A DNA stretch of 64,000 bases from Pseudovibrio sp. Alg231-02 (GTDB taxonomy: Bacteria; Pseudomonadota; Alphaproteobacteria; Rhizobiales; Stappiaceae), in assembly GCF_900143565.1 (NCBI RefSeq), contig NZ_FREX01000004.1, positions 62,001 to 126,000 on the forward strand, read 5' to 3'. The notes beneath the pieces were generated by a model. It made no database searches. It was not told the origin of the DNA and worked only from the letters and a program-made list of their open reading frames with translations. Numbering within the stretch: the first letter of the stretch is position 1; the number at the start of each line of letters is the position of its first letter. Shown here in pieces: positions 25,862-34,710 of the stretch. The position numbers and the translations under genes were made by a program.

Positions 25862-28063
25862 ATGTTGCGTGTTACACGACGGAACAGGGATAAGGCTTTG
25901 TGTGCCTTGTTCCTGCCATTGCTATTTGCTTCATTTTCTTCAGCGACAAATGCAAAAGAAACGGCAAAAACCAAGGAAGAAGAAAACCATTTCGATCCCA
26001 TCGTTGTAATTGGTAGCAGCGAAACAGTAGAGACTATAGCGAACTCAGAAGTAGACGAGGAACTGCTACAACGACTTCAAGCAACAACTGTTCCTGAAAT
26101 TTTACATGGAATACCGGGCACTGATCTAGCTGGCACAGCGCGCGCGCAAGGCCAATCGGTAAATATTTGGGGCTTTGCTGACCAGGAAGACGTCAAATTC
26201 TTACTTGACGGAGCTCAGAAGGAATTTGAGAAATACCGCCAAGGTACTGTTTTTATTGAACCTGAATTGCTCAAAACAATTAGCGTTGAGAAAGGGTCTT
26301 ATTCAGCTGAAATATTTGGTTCATTCGGCGGCACAGTCAATATGACGACCAAATCTGCTAGCGACATGCTTAAACCCGGACAAAGCATTGGGCTATTTTC
26401 CAAACTAGGCTTTGCTTCGAATGGAAATGAGTTTGCAAAGACGATTGCTGCTTACGGACGTTCAGAGAAGTACGGTGCAGAATTAATTGTTTCTGCTACG
26501 CATCGAAAGAACGAAAATTATGACCTTAGTGATGGTCATGAACTGATACTGTCAGCGATCTCGCAACCGACCGGTTTTTTCAAAGGAAGTCTTGAGCGAG
26601 GTGACCATTTCTTCGAGCTTTCTGGTGCTGCTTATTATAGCAATGACCTCCAGCCTTGGGCCGCAAAAGGTACATACAAAGTACTCGGTAAAACTTATCC
26701 AGACCGGCAGAGCTATGAAGATGCCATTGCACGAATTTCAACAAAAAGGGAACTAAAAGATCGCTCACTTGCATTTAAATATGAGTTTGATCCTGACAGC
26801 GAACTCGTAAATACAACGTTTGAGGCGAATTATTCAAACACAAATCAACATGATTATAGACCGTATAAAGATAGAGAGTACTCACTCTTACTTGGTGGCA
26901 AAGAGAGTTGGCTTGACTATACTAACTATAAAGCATCTCTGAAGAATTCAGCTCTGTTTGACTTTTTGGGAATAGATGCAAAGTTGACAACTGGTCTGCA
27001 GTTTTCTCATCACCTGAGAGATGTCATGGTGTATGCTCCAAAATACAAAGATAAAGATGATTACAATTATGGAAACCTACAGTCGCCTACACAACCTGGA
27101 GGAAAGCAGACTGTTTATTCCACTTGGTCAGATCTAACGTTAAACTTTGAGAATGGACTAGAATTCAGGCCAGGTTTACGCTTCGACTACATCGTGTCTG
27201 AAGGTGATCCCAACTTAGGCTCGAGATACAACAATCCATCCGTGGGGCATGATTATGGGAGAGTTGAGCACTCTGGCTTTTCTCCAAGCGTTAACGCAAT
27301 GTTCCCGCTTACGGACAATCTACGCATCTTTGGTGATTGGGCATATAAACTCAGAGCCCCTCTGATCGACGAACTGTATGATGTGGGCACCAGCCGTGCA
27401 ACATCAGATCAACTCAATATCGAGCGCGTCCACTCCAAACGTATTGGAATCACGACATCTCATTCAGATGTTTTACAGAGCAACGACACAATCAAAACAC
27501 GTATTTCTGTTTATCGAAACGACATCAGCGACAACATTCATCGGCTCTACAGCAGAAATAAACATCTCGTACCATCTGATGATTATCCAACTTATGCAAA
27601 CCTAAAAGGTTACTACACGCAAGGCATTGAAGCAGAGCTCTATTACGACAGTGACAACTTCATCGGTAGTTTGGCATTCTCAGCTGGAGAAGGGGAGTTC
27701 AATGGGACTTTGTATAACGTAAATGCAGATACTGACCAGTATGTCTCAGAAATCGCTCCTACTAAATTGATAGCATCACTTGGCTATAAAATACCCGAAC
27801 ATGGAATTACGTTTGGATGGAAAGGTAGCTTCTATTCTGAACAAGATCGTATAACCCGCTTTCAGGATAACAAATATTACGCCTCCAAGGGCTACAGCCT
27901 GCATGATGTTTTCTTAAGTTGGATACCACCAGAGGGCCGTTTTGAAGGTCTTGAAGCTCGGGCCTCGATCGAAAATATTTTGGATCGAAAGTACATAAAT
28001 CACTTCAGTGATACTTATGGAAAATCTCGTAACTACAAGGCGTCTCTCAGCTACAAATTCTAA
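25862..28063 (+). CDS. TonB-dependent outer-membrane receptor, heme/hemoglobin-type likely
   Basis: A 733-residue receptor. Signal peptide residues 1-31; plug domain about 45-180 (PEILHGIPGTDL, GQSVNIWGF, YSAEIFGSFGGTVNMTTKSA); beta-barrel to the C-terminus, ending in SLSYKF with the terminal aromatic needed for outer-membrane assembly. The plug wording resembles heme/hemoglobin or lactoferrin-type receptors, so iron uptake is likely, but ferric siderophores cannot be excluded. No TonB/ExbBD or periplasmic partner is adjacent. A perfect inverted repeat upstream may be its iron or metal operator. The gene is AT-richer than its neighbours. Confidence 0.9.
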   Translation: MLRVTRRNRDKALCALFLPLLFASFSSATNAKETAKTKEEENHFDPIVVIGSSETVETIANSEVDEELLQRLQATTVPEILHGIPGTDLAGTARAQGQSVNIWGFADQEDVKFLLDGAQKEFEKYRQGTVFIEPELLKTISVEKGSYSAEIFGSFGGTVNMTTKSASDMLKPGQSIGLFSKLGFASNGNEFAKTIAAYGRSEKYGAELIVSATHRKNENYDLSDGHELILSAISQPTGFFKGSLERGDHFFELSGAAYYSNDLQPWAAKGTYKVLGKTYPDRQSYEDAIARISTKRELKDRSLAFKYEFDPDSELVNTTFEANYSNTNQHDYRPYKDREYSLLLGGKESWLDYTNYKASLKNSALFDFLGIDAKLTTGLQFSHHLRDVMVYAPKYKDKDDYNYGNLQSPTQPGGKQTVYSTWSDLTLNFENGLEFRPGLRFDYIVSEGDPNLGSRYNNPSVGHDYGRVEHSGFSPSVNAMFPLTDNLRIFGDWAYKLRAPLIDELYDVGTSRATSDQLNIERVHSKRIGITTSHSDVLQSNDTIKTRISVYRNDISDNIHRLYSRNKHLVPSDDYPTYANLKGYYTQGIEAELYYDSDNFIGSLAFSAGEGEFNGTLYNVNADTDQYVSEIAPTKLIASLGYKIPEHGITFGWKGSFYSEQDRITRFQDNKYYASKGYSLHDVFLSWIPPEGRFEGLEARASIENILDRKYINHFSDTYGKSRNYKASLSYKF

Positions 28064-28104
28064 CAGGAACAGAGCAGTCTCAGTTTTGTGGCTGCTCTTT
28101 TTTC

Positions 28105-28551
28105 TTACAAATGCGTCACCTTCAGTGCTCCGCCCCAGCGGCTGTTGAGGTAGTTGGCGACGAGGGAGCGGTGGCATTGGTGGGGGAGGTGTTCGGAGCA
28201 GAGGAGGCAGGCGCCTTCGAACATATCTGCCTTGAACTTGCTCTCCACCTTGCGCTGGGAGAGCAGGCCCATGAAACGTTCTTTGAAGATGGTCCAGTCG
28301 CCCTTCTCTTTCTTGAAGGCTTTGAACATATCCTGATCCGGTGCCAGCAATGGCTCGTGCTCATAGCCGATGCCGCCAATGGCCTCCAGAAAGAAGGCCA
28401 GATCATTGGACTTGGCAAAACCAGCCAGCTGAGAAGTGTTATTGAGGCGCACATCAATCACCTTCTTGACGCCCGCACTTTGCAAGCGGCCAAAGAAGTT
28501 CTCTGCTGTTGTTTTGGTGAAACCGATTGTTGTCAGGGTCATATCAATCAC
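28105..28551 (-). CDS. DUF488-family protein
   Basis: A 148-residue cytoplasmic protein of the DUF488 family. Motifs seen: TIGFTKTTAENFF at the start, VIDVRLNNTSQLAGFAKSNDLAFFL, and the closing CLLCSEHLPHQCHRSLVANYL with conserved Cys and His. The family is proposed to bind nucleic acid or a metal; no reaction is known. It converges with the TonB receptor and stands between it and a LysR gene on the same strand. Confidence 0.88.
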   Translation of the reverse strand: MIDMTLTTIGFTKTTAENFFGRLQSAGVKKVIDVRLNNTSQLAGFAKSNDLAFFLEAIGGIGYEHEPLLAPDQDMFKAFKKEKGDWTIFKERFMGLLSQRKVESKFKADMFEGACLLCSEHLPHQCHRSLVANYLNSRWGGALKVTHL

Positions 28552-28703
28552 TTTATCTCTCAGCCAAGCAAGTCTGTTTTAGTGCATCCGCAACACGCGC
28601 GCCATGCTGGTGATCAAAAGCAGGGCCATGCCCTCCTTCTCCAGCTTCCCCTCAAACGCCTCGCGATTGGTTCGGGCGCGTTTCAGCAGAACGGTGGGAG
28701 AAT

Positions 28704-29615
28704 TCAACCTCCAAACAGCGCATGTGCCTGAGACAGGATGAGGTCTCGGAACCATTTGTGGGCGGGGGAGGTGCGGTTGCGGATGTGCCAGATGGCGCTG
28801 ATGCCAACGTCGACGACAGGGGCTGGGCATTTGCAGGAGGCGAGGCCGGATTTTATGCCACCACATATCAGCTTGCGAGGCATGGTGGCAATCAGGTCTG
28901 TGCCTGGCAATGTCGCAGCAAGGGCGTTGAAGCTGGGGGCGGAATAAACCGTTTGGCGTTTGTGTCCCAACTCAGCCAATGCGCGGTCAATGAATGTCAC
29001 TTCATCGGCGGTCACCAGCATGTTGGCATGCGGTGCCGCGACATACTTTTCCAGCGTGTCCGGAGCATCTCGCGTTTTAGGATCGTAGAACACCACAAAC
29101 TCATCATCAAACAGCGTTTGCGCAACAAACTCATGGGAGTCTGGTGGTGGCAGCGGGGTGAACAGCAAATCGGCATCGCCATCCACCAGAGAGGCGACCT
29201 CGTGACGATGAGACAGGCGACAACGGAGAGTTACGCCAGGAGCCTCCTGCCGTAAGCGCTTGATTACTGAGGGGATCAGCAGGTTATGGTCTTCATCACG
29301 GCAGTCAATCACAAAGCGGTTGGTTGCGGTGGACGGATCAAACCTTGACGGTTCACCGATCAACGCCAGCGTTTGCAGCAGCTCTTCCACCATGGGCATC
29401 AGAGCATCCATACGCTTTGTCGGCACCACATTGCGGCCTGCTTTGACGAACAGCGGGTCTCCTAAAAGACCGCGCACCCGCTCTAATCCATGGCTGACGG
29501 TGGACTGGTTTACGCCCATCATCTGCGCAGCCTGCGTCACTGATCCGCTTTCATGGATCAGCTTCAACATCATCAGGGCGCGGCCATCAAGACCTAAATA
29601 ATTCATTTTCTGCAT
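28704..29615 (-). CDS. LysR-family transcriptional regulator
   Basis: About 303 residues. The winged helix (LDGRALMMLKLIHESGSVTQAAQMMGVNQSTVSHGLERVRGLLGDPLFV region, residues about 5-60) is a clear LysR HTH, with a PBP-like effector domain after it. Two ATGs (29615 and 29606) sit near the usual family start; an upstream ATG at 29663 would add 16 residues unlike the family and lies closer to the divergent gene. It is divergent from the flavodoxin-like gene at 29706, its likely target. Effector unknown. Confidence 0.9.
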   Translation of the reverse strand: MQKMNYLGLDGRALMMLKLIHESGSVTQAAQMMGVNQSTVSHGLERVRGLLGDPLFVKAGRNVVPTKRMDALMPMVEELLQTLALIGEPSRFDPSTATNRFVIDCRDEDHNLLIPSVIKRLRQEAPGVTLRCRLSHRHEVASLVDGDADLLFTPLPPPDSHEFVAQTLFDDEFVVFYDPKTRDAPDTLEKYVAAPHANMLVTADEVTFIDRALAELGHKRQTVYSAPSFNALAATLPGTDLIATMPRKLICGGIKSGLASCKCPAPVVDVGISAIWHIRNRTSPAHKWFRDLILSQAHALFGG

Positions 29616-29705
29616 AGTTCTTATTGAATTAATGCATTTGTATTCATTAAGCCAGCCCCTCATGTATCGGCAGAACGCACACTCTCAATTTCAAAGGAAC
29701 AAAAT

Positions 29706-30323
29706 ATGCAGGATAAGAGAGTTTCTGTCGCTGTTGCCTACCACTCTGGTTTTGGTCACACCGAAACGCTGGCGAAATCTGTCGTAAACGGCATCAACTC
29801 GGTTGAAGCCGCAGATGGTGTTTTGGTTGACGTGAATGCCTTAAATGACGATTTCACAGTTCTAAACAACGCCGATGCCATCATCTTCGGCTCGCCAACC
29901 TATCTGGGCTCTGTCAGCGGACCTTTTAAGATGTTCATGGATGCGACCGGTCAGATCTGGATGCACCGCGGCTGGCAGAACAAGCTGGCAGCGGGTTTTA
30001 CTGTCTCAGCCTCCCCAGCGGGTGATAAGCAGAGCACAATCATCCAGATGTCTGTTTTTGCAGCTCAGCACGGTATGATCTGGGTGGGTGCGAATGATGC
30101 ACCGGGCAACAACTCCAGCACCAGCACAGCGGATTCCATCAACCGCCTCGGCGCTTATCAGGGCATGATGGCGCAGGCCAACGTGGACGAAGGGCCGGAG
30201 GTCGCACCACCAAACGCGGACCATCGCACCGCAGAAGCTTTTGGCAAGCGCATTGCAGAAGCTTCCCTGCGCTGGGGTAAGGCACCTGCCACCCAACCGC
30301 AAGAGTTGGAAGCAACAGCCTAA
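29706..30323 (+). CDS. WrbA/flavodoxin-like NAD(P)H-dependent FMN reductase
   Basis: A 205-residue flavodoxin-fold protein: HSGFGHTETLAKSV is the FMN phosphate loop, FGSPTYLGSVSGPFKMFMD and the GFTVSASPAGDKQSTI stretch are typical of quinone reductases of the WrbA/NadA-like group. It would reduce quinones or flavin with NAD(P)H in the cytoplasm, protecting against redox cycling. It is divergent from a LysR gene (start near 29615) and ends with a strong terminator at 30410-30436. Strict WrbA has a somewhat different glycine motif, so a general name is used. Confidence 0.87.
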   Translation: MQDKRVSVAVAYHSGFGHTETLAKSVVNGINSVEAADGVLVDVNALNDDFTVLNNADAIIFGSPTYLGSVSGPFKMFMDATGQIWMHRGWQNKLAAGFTVSASPAGDKQSTIIQMSVFAAQHGMIWVGANDAPGNNSSTSTADSINRLGAYQGMMAQANVDEGPEVAPPNADHRTAEAFGKRIAEASLRWGKAPATQPQELEATA

Positions 30324-30409
30324 AAACATTCGCAAAACGTAAAAGTCGGCCCTACAGCAACATTAAACGATGAGAGAAACTCATTGCGGCAAACGACTTT
30401 TGCAAAACT

Positions 30410-30436
30410 GGCCCCTCTTTGCCGAGGGGCCTTTTT
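30410..30436 (+). terminator. Terminator of the flavodoxin-like gene
   Basis: Arms GGCCCCTC (30410-30417) and GAGGGGCC (30424-30431) with a 6-nt loop and TTTTT directly after. It is also close to the end of the minus-strand kinase gene (30439). Confidence 0.85.
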
Positions 30437-30438
30437 CG

Positions 30439-30939
30439 TCAGGCGGCCTGAAAGTCGTGCAGGATGACATTGAAACCTTCATCAACGGTTGGCGCCTGAA
30501 AGTATTTGGTGAACTGCTCAAACTGAGCTTCACTGACCGTAAACTGATGCTCGCCTGCCTCATTGCGCACCCAAAGGCGTTCCTTACACACCTCATCGGG
30601 CACGGAGAGATAATGCAGCTCGTGGGCGACATTAGCAGCTTCGAACAAGCTCTTCATCCACTTGCGATCCCGCACCGTGTTGGCCTGAAAGTCCAACGCG
30701 ACAGAAACACCGTGCTGCAGCAGACCCACAATGTGCGGGCCAAGCGCTTTTTTCACGCGGGCAGAATACTTCACGTAGTCTTCCAACGTATTCAACTCAT
30801 CGGGAAAGAGCGTCGCGTTCCAATGATCTTCGCTGATCAACACCGCATGATGATCATTCACCAGATGCGTGAGAAGAGTGGATTTGCCGGATGCAATCTT
30901 TCCGCATACCAGAAGCAGTTTTGTTTCCTGAGCAGTCAT
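30439..30939 (-). CDS. P-loop kinase-like protein (zeta-toxin/AAA_33 type)
   Basis: A 166-residue protein with a Walker A motif GKIASGKST near residues 13-21 and a nucleotide-kinase-like layout (LISEDHWNATLF, GVSVALDFQANTVRDRKW, HYLSVPDEVCKERL). Such small kinases (AAA_33, zeta-toxin like) phosphorylate sugars, nucleotides or antibiotics; none is clear here. No antitoxin partner lies beside it, so a toxin-antitoxin role is not supported. Convergent with the flavodoxin-like gene. Confidence 0.8.
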   Translation of the reverse strand: MTAQETKLLLVCGKIASGKSTLLTHLVNDHHAVLISEDHWNATLFPDELNTLEDYVKYSARVKKALGPHIVGLLQHGVSVALDFQANTVRDRKWMKSLFEAANVAHELHYLSVPDEVCKERLWVRNEAGEHQFTVSEAQFEQFTKYFQAPTVDEGFNVILHDFQAA

Positions 30940-31144
30940 AATTACCTCCGTAAAAATCTATTCCAAAATTATAGATCTATCATACTCATATTCACCTCAG
31001 GTTGCACAATGTGACATAGCACCCCGAATCCATAAAAATCTTAAGCATTTCTGCCATTTATACGGAGCCTTTACATGCATCACATCTTGTAAAATAAGTA
31101 TTTACACCTATTTATGAGTGAGTAAATTTCCGTCAAAATGCCCG

Positions 31145-31287
31145 CCGCTGGCAAGTGAAGCATAAGGTGATAGCCCCCAATGCCAGCGGATACGGCTATC
31201 TTCCTTTGTCGAGGTACAAAAAACAATGGACGACGCTTCTGGTTGTCGACCGATCACCGGTGAGGTTCTGATCAGGGAGCCTTACCA
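31145..31287 (+). promoter_or_regulatory. Structured leader of terC, possible yybP-ykoY (Mn2+) riboswitch
   Basis: The terC leader contains TAAGG (31163-31167) pairing with CCTTA (31280-31284) next to the start codon, a wobbly match to the yybP-ykoY core (AAGGTGATAGCC against consensus AAGGGGAGTAGC), and the 3' wording GGGAGCCTTACC close to the family's closing strand. Two crossing stems are possible: CCGCTGGCA/TGCCAGCGG (31145-31153, 31181-31189) and GATAGCC/GGCTATC (31169-31175, 31194-31200). The AGGGAG ribosome site lies in the closing region, as in translational switches. TerC genes are known members of this regulon. Confidence 0.55.
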
Positions 31288-32106
31288 ATGATAGAGCTTC
31301 TCCTTGAGCCACAGGTTTGGCTAATCTTTCTGACCCTGTTTGGACTAGAGCTGATTTTGGGCGTTGATAACGTCGTGTTCATTTCGGTCCTATGTGAGCG
31401 CCTTCCCGCACACCAACGCGCGATTGCCCGAAACCTTGGTATCGGACTGGCCGTGCTTGCTCGTGTGGGTCTTGTCTTCTCCATCAGCTGGGTGATGTCC
31501 CTCACCTACTCGCTGTTTCAGATCAGCACCGTTGATATCAGCGGTCGTGACCTGATCCTTATTGGCGGCGGCGCATTCCTGCTGGCCAAGAGCGTGGCGG
31601 AGTTGAAACACCTGTTGGTGGCGAGCGATACTGAACACGCACCTCACCTGGCAAACGGCATGACGGTCGTGCTGCTGCAAATCGTGGCGATGGACGCCGT
31701 GTTCTCCATGGACTCGGTGATCACCGCTGTTGGTTTGACGGATGATTTGCCAATCATGGTCGCCGCAATTCTGGCATCTGCTGTTGTCATGGTGCTGACA
31801 GCTGGTGCAATCAACCAGCTCGTCACAAAGCACCCGGGCCTGAAAGCGCTGGCCCTGCTGTTCCTTATTTTGCTCGGTGGTCTTCTCATGGCTGAGGGCT
31901 TCGAGATCCACATCAACAAGGGCTATGTCTACTTTGCGATGGCCTTTGGTTTGCTGTTGGAGATCGTTCACATTCAGTTGAGCAAGAAGATAAAGGCTGT
32001 TCAGGTACGCCGGAAGTCCAACATCCGGTACCTGACCAAGCCTTCAAGGCCGGGCCGCGTGGAAAACAGGCAAGCAACCCGCTTCGGCAGTTTAGCGAAC
32101 CTATAG
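31288..32106 (+). CDS. TerC-family membrane protein (Alx/manganese exporter type)
   Basis: A 272-residue protein with about seven membrane helices. The TerC family residues are present: FGLELILGVDNVVFIS (ExxxGxDN) in helix 1 and MDAVFSMDSVITA (DxxFSxDS) in helix 5. A basic, disordered tail of about 45 residues follows the last helix. Relatives (Alx, YkoY, YceF) export Mn2+ or aid metal loading of secreted proteins. A long structured leader ends right at the start codon, consistent with metal control. It is followed by a gene for a small DMT-type protein. Confidence 0.9.
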   Translation: MIELLLEPQVWLIFLTLFGLELILGVDNVVFISVLCERLPAHQRAIARNLGIGLAVLARVGLVFSISWVMSLTYSLFQISTVDISGRDLILIGGGAFLLAKSVAELKHLLVASDTEHAPHLANGMTVVLLQIVAMDAVFSMDSVITAVGLTDDLPIMVAAILASAVVMVLTAGAINQLVTKHPGLKALALLFLILLGGLLMAEGFEIHINKGYVYFAMAFGLLLEIVHIQLSKKIKAVQVRRKSNIRYLTKPSRPGRVENRQATRFGSLANL

Positions 32107-32200
32107 GGTTTGATCAGCATTTCTGCATAGGCAGAGCAGGTGGAGACCGATACAGAGGGGATTAGCTGCTCTAATCTCTATAAGAATCGGATCTCTGTCT

Positions 32201-32638
32201 GTGCTGGAATTACTCGCGATTTGCTTTATCGGTCTGCTCGGCGGTGTCGCCGTTGGCCTGCAAGCGCCTATGGGCGGTATTATGGGCCAACGCGTTGGCG
32301 GAGCTGCCGCCAGTGTCATCATTCATGCAGGCGGATTGATCGCTTCGCTTGCCCTGCTGTTTGCGCGCAAGGGTGAGCAGATCAGCGAGTGGCGCACCAT
32401 TCCGTGGTACATGCTGGCCAGCGGTGTCTTTGGCCTCATCCTCTACCTCACCATCACGCAAACCCTGCCAAAGCTGGGCGCAACCTCTGCTGTGCTGCTC
32501 ATCATCGTCGGGCAGTTAATGGCTGGCATGGTGATCGACCACTTCGGCCTCTTCAATCTGCCCATTCGCTCCATAGACCTCAGCCGCGCCCTCGCCGCCA
32601 TGCTGCTAATCTCCGGCGCTTATTTGATGGTGCGGTAA
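32201..32638 (+). CDS. YdcZ/DUF606-type small DMT transporter
   Basis: A 145-residue protein with five hydrophobic segments, each about 20 residues, typical of the DUF606 (YdcZ) branch of drug/metabolite transporters. Marks are GGVAVGLQAPMGGIMGQRVG near the start and IIVGQLMAGMVIDHFGLF near residue 100. It probably pairs with itself or another half in the inner membrane; the substrate is unknown. The start is GTG at 32201. It lies 18 nt before the epimerase gene. Confidence 0.82.
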   Translation: MLELLAICFIGLLGGVAVGLQAPMGGIMGQRVGGAAASVIIHAGGLIASLALLFARKGEQISEWRTIPWYMLASGVFGLILYLTITQTLPKLGATSAVLLIIVGQLMAGMVIDHFGLFNLPIRSIDLSRALAAMLLISGAYLMVR

Positions 32639-32656
32639 GTCTCAGGAGCCTCAGAA

Positions 32657-33505
32657 ATGCAGAAGGTCATTGTCACAGGAAGTTCTGGTCGCATTGGCAG
32701 CGAGATCGTCTTAGCTCTCAAGCCAACTTACGATGTTATCGGCATAGATCGCGTCGTTGCATCAACAACAACACACATTGCTGACATTTCTGATGCAGAC
32801 ACTCTGCAGCGCCTCTGTCAGGGTGCGTTCGCGGTGATCCACTCAGCCGCTCTCCATGCACCGCATGTAGGCGTGTTCTCGGAGGATGAATTTCACCAGA
32901 TCAATGTAAAGAGTACAGTCGCGCTGGCTCGCATGGCGCGTGCGGAAGGTGTTCAGCGTTTCATTTTCACCAGCACCACAGCTCTTTACGGTCAGGCCAA
33001 CACGCTTGCAGACAAAGCAGCCTGGATCACAGAGCAGGTGGAACCACAGCCACGCACGATCTATCACCGCACCAAACTAGAAGCAGAAAACCACTTGGCA
33101 CCACTGGCAAGCGATAGGTTCAAGGTGAGAGCCCTGCGCATGTCACGATGCTTTCCAGAGGACCCCGCCCTGATGGCAGCCTATCGGCTTCACAGAGGTA
33201 TCGATAAACGCGACGTTGCCGCAGCGCACGTGGCTGCACTCACTGATGACGGAAAAGATTTTGACCGCTTCATCATCTCCGGTCAAACGCCCTTCCTGCC
33301 TCAAGATGCGGAGGAGTTGAAGGTGAACGCGCCTGCCGTTATCGAACGAAGGTGTCCCGCAATTGTAAAGCTGTTTCAATCACAAGGCTGGAAATTGCCC
33401 AAATCAATCGACCGTGTTTACGACCCCAGCTATGCAAAGCAAGCGCTGAACTGGGAGAGCAAGCACGACAGCTTCGATTTCGCTGCCATGCATAACGCTC
33501 TCTGA
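32657..33505 (+). CDS. NAD-dependent epimerase/dehydratase-family protein
   Basis: A 282-residue extended SDR. The Rossmann glycine motif is TGSSGRIG near residues 6-13; DI(S)D follows; the catalytic YxxxK is YHRTK near residue 140, with Thr/Ser just before (FTSTTALYG). It binds NAD(P) and acts on a nucleotide sugar or other small molecule. The gene is close behind the DMT gene and ends 12 nt from a convergent phosphatase. The substrate cannot be inferred. Confidence 0.88.
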   Translation: MQKVIVTGSSGRIGSEIVLALKPTYDVIGIDRVVASTTTHIADISDADTLQRLCQGAFAVIHSAALHAPHVGVFSEDEFHQINVKSTVALARMARAEGVQRFIFTSTTALYGQANTLADKAAWITEQVEPQPRTIYHRTKLEAENHLAPLASDRFKVRALRMSRCFPEDPALMAAYRLHRGIDKRDVAAAHVAALTDDGKDFDRFIISGQTPFLPQDAEELKVNAPAVIERRCPAIVKLFQSQGWKLPKSIDRVYDPSYAKQALNWESKHDSFDFAAMHNAL

Positions 33506-33516
33506 TAAGCAGGGTC

Positions 33517-34092
33517 TTATTCCAACACCTGCTCTGACCCGTTGGAAAGGTGATAGATGCAGCCTTGTTTGCGGGGGAGTTGCAGGAGTTCCAGTGTGTT
33601 GAGTCCCATATAGAGCCCGCGCAGGATGATGGAGGTGATGCCGTGTGTGACAACAACGGCAGGCTCGTTCAGCTCTTCCAGAAAGTGCTGAACGCGGCCT
33701 GAGATCGCCTCAAAGGTTTCACCTTGCGGGCTCTGAAAATGCCAGAGGCCGCTTTCGTAGTCATCTCCGACCAGATTTTTTACTTCTTGCTTGGTCAGCC
33801 CTTCCCAAGCGCCGAAGTTGATTTCTTTCAGTCGATCATCCAGCTTCTGCTCAACCTGAGGCCCCAGAGCAAGCTGTGCTGTATGCACCGTACGGGGCTG
33901 CGGACTGACGAACGCAGTGCCTGGCAGGACTTCGACACATGAGAGCAGCTTGTTTTGCAGCAGAGCTTGCTCCTTGCCCTTCTCCGTGAGTGGAGAATTC
34001 TGGTGCCCCTGAAATCTGCCCGCTACGTTCCATTCTGTTTGACCATGCCGAAGCACGAAAATTTCCGGGTATCTCGCCAAAGGACCATCCAA
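33517..34092 (-). CDS. Histidine-phosphatase-family protein
   Basis: A 191-residue phosphoglycerate-mutase-like protein: LRHGQTEWN near residue 14 holds the phosphoacceptor His, followed by FQGHQNSPLTEKGKEQA, and VVTHGITS near 150 gives the second His. Cytoplasmic, probably a small-molecule phosphatase. No ATG is in frame before the motif; TTG at 34092 is the only suitable start, one codon after a GAG and two after a TTT, with an upstream stop at 34101, so the start is uncertain. Convergent with the epimerase gene. Confidence 0.85.
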   Translation of the reverse strand: MDGPLARYPEIFVLRHGQTEWNVAGRFQGHQNSPLTEKGKEQALLQNKLLSCVEVLPGTAFVSPQPRTVHTAQLALGPQVEQKLDDRLKEINFGAWEGLTKQEVKNLVGDDYESGLWHFQSPQGETFEAISGRVQHFLEELNEPAVVVTHGITSIILRGLYMGLNTLELLQLPRKQGCIYHLSNGSEQVLE

Positions 34093-34316
34093 CTCAAATC
34101 ATATAAATCGAAGCTCCAGATATTGACGGGAACCTGAAGGCGTGTCCAGCGCGTTTTGAGAGGGCTCAAGCCTTACGCAAGGCTAACTGTTAGGCTGAGC
34201 ATATTCAGCTCTAGCTCACTGAAACTTCGTTTGATTTTGATTAAAAGCTGATATAGCACCTGTAAGTGTGCGTCCTACCCGCATCACGAGTGATACGAAC
34301 AAGCGTGTAAGCAAAA

Positions 34317-34706
34317 ATGACAAGTGACAGTGCAGCTCATATCGGCTCAATAGAAGCAGTCGCCACCACCGTAGCAATCATCGGCGGCAAGTGGAAACCG
34401 ATCCTGCTCTACCATCTCGTAACCGGTTCCAAGCGTTTTTCCGAGTTGAAAAAACTGATGCCCGGCGCCTCCGACAGGATGCTGACCCGTTCTCTTCGAG
34501 AACTGGAAGAGCACTTCATCGTTCGCCGTGAGGTGTTTGCTGAAGTGCCCGTGCGCGTGGAATATTCGCTGACCAAGGACGGATTGTCGCTTATTCCGGT
34601 TCTCAATGCCCTGAGCGATTGGGGGCAGGCCCGCAATGGCGTGGATGATGAGAGTGCCGAACCATCCTCCATCTTTGACGCATTGCTTCCAACATTTTCA
34701 GGGTAA
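34317..34706 (+). CDS. HxlR-family transcriptional regulator
   Basis: A 129-residue protein with the HxlR winged helix: VATTVAIIGGKWKPILLYHLVTGSKRFSELKKLMPGASDRMLTRSLRELEEHFIVRR occupies residues 14-70, and the wing VPVRVEYSLTKDGLSLIPVLNAL follows. HxlR regulators respond to aldehydes or redox stress. It overlaps nothing and stops 4 nt before the hydroxyacid dehydrogenase gene, so the two are transcribed together and the regulator probably controls that gene. Confidence 0.9.
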   Translation: MTSDSAAHIGSIEAVATTVAIIGGKWKPILLYHLVTGSKRFSELKKLMPGASDRMLTRSLRELEEHFIVRREVFAEVPVRVEYSLTKDGLSLIPVLNALSDWGQARNGVDDESAEPSSIFDALLPTFSG

Positions 34707-34710
34707 CCTT

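Noticed and set aside
28111-28731. 206-codon plus-strand frame
   Set aside because: Antisense to the DUF488 gene and to the end of the LysR gene; no domain is seen.
30439-30939. Zeta-toxin of a toxin-antitoxin pair
   Set aside because: The P-loop kinase fold matches, but no small antitoxin gene stands on either side and the same fold is common in ordinary kinases.
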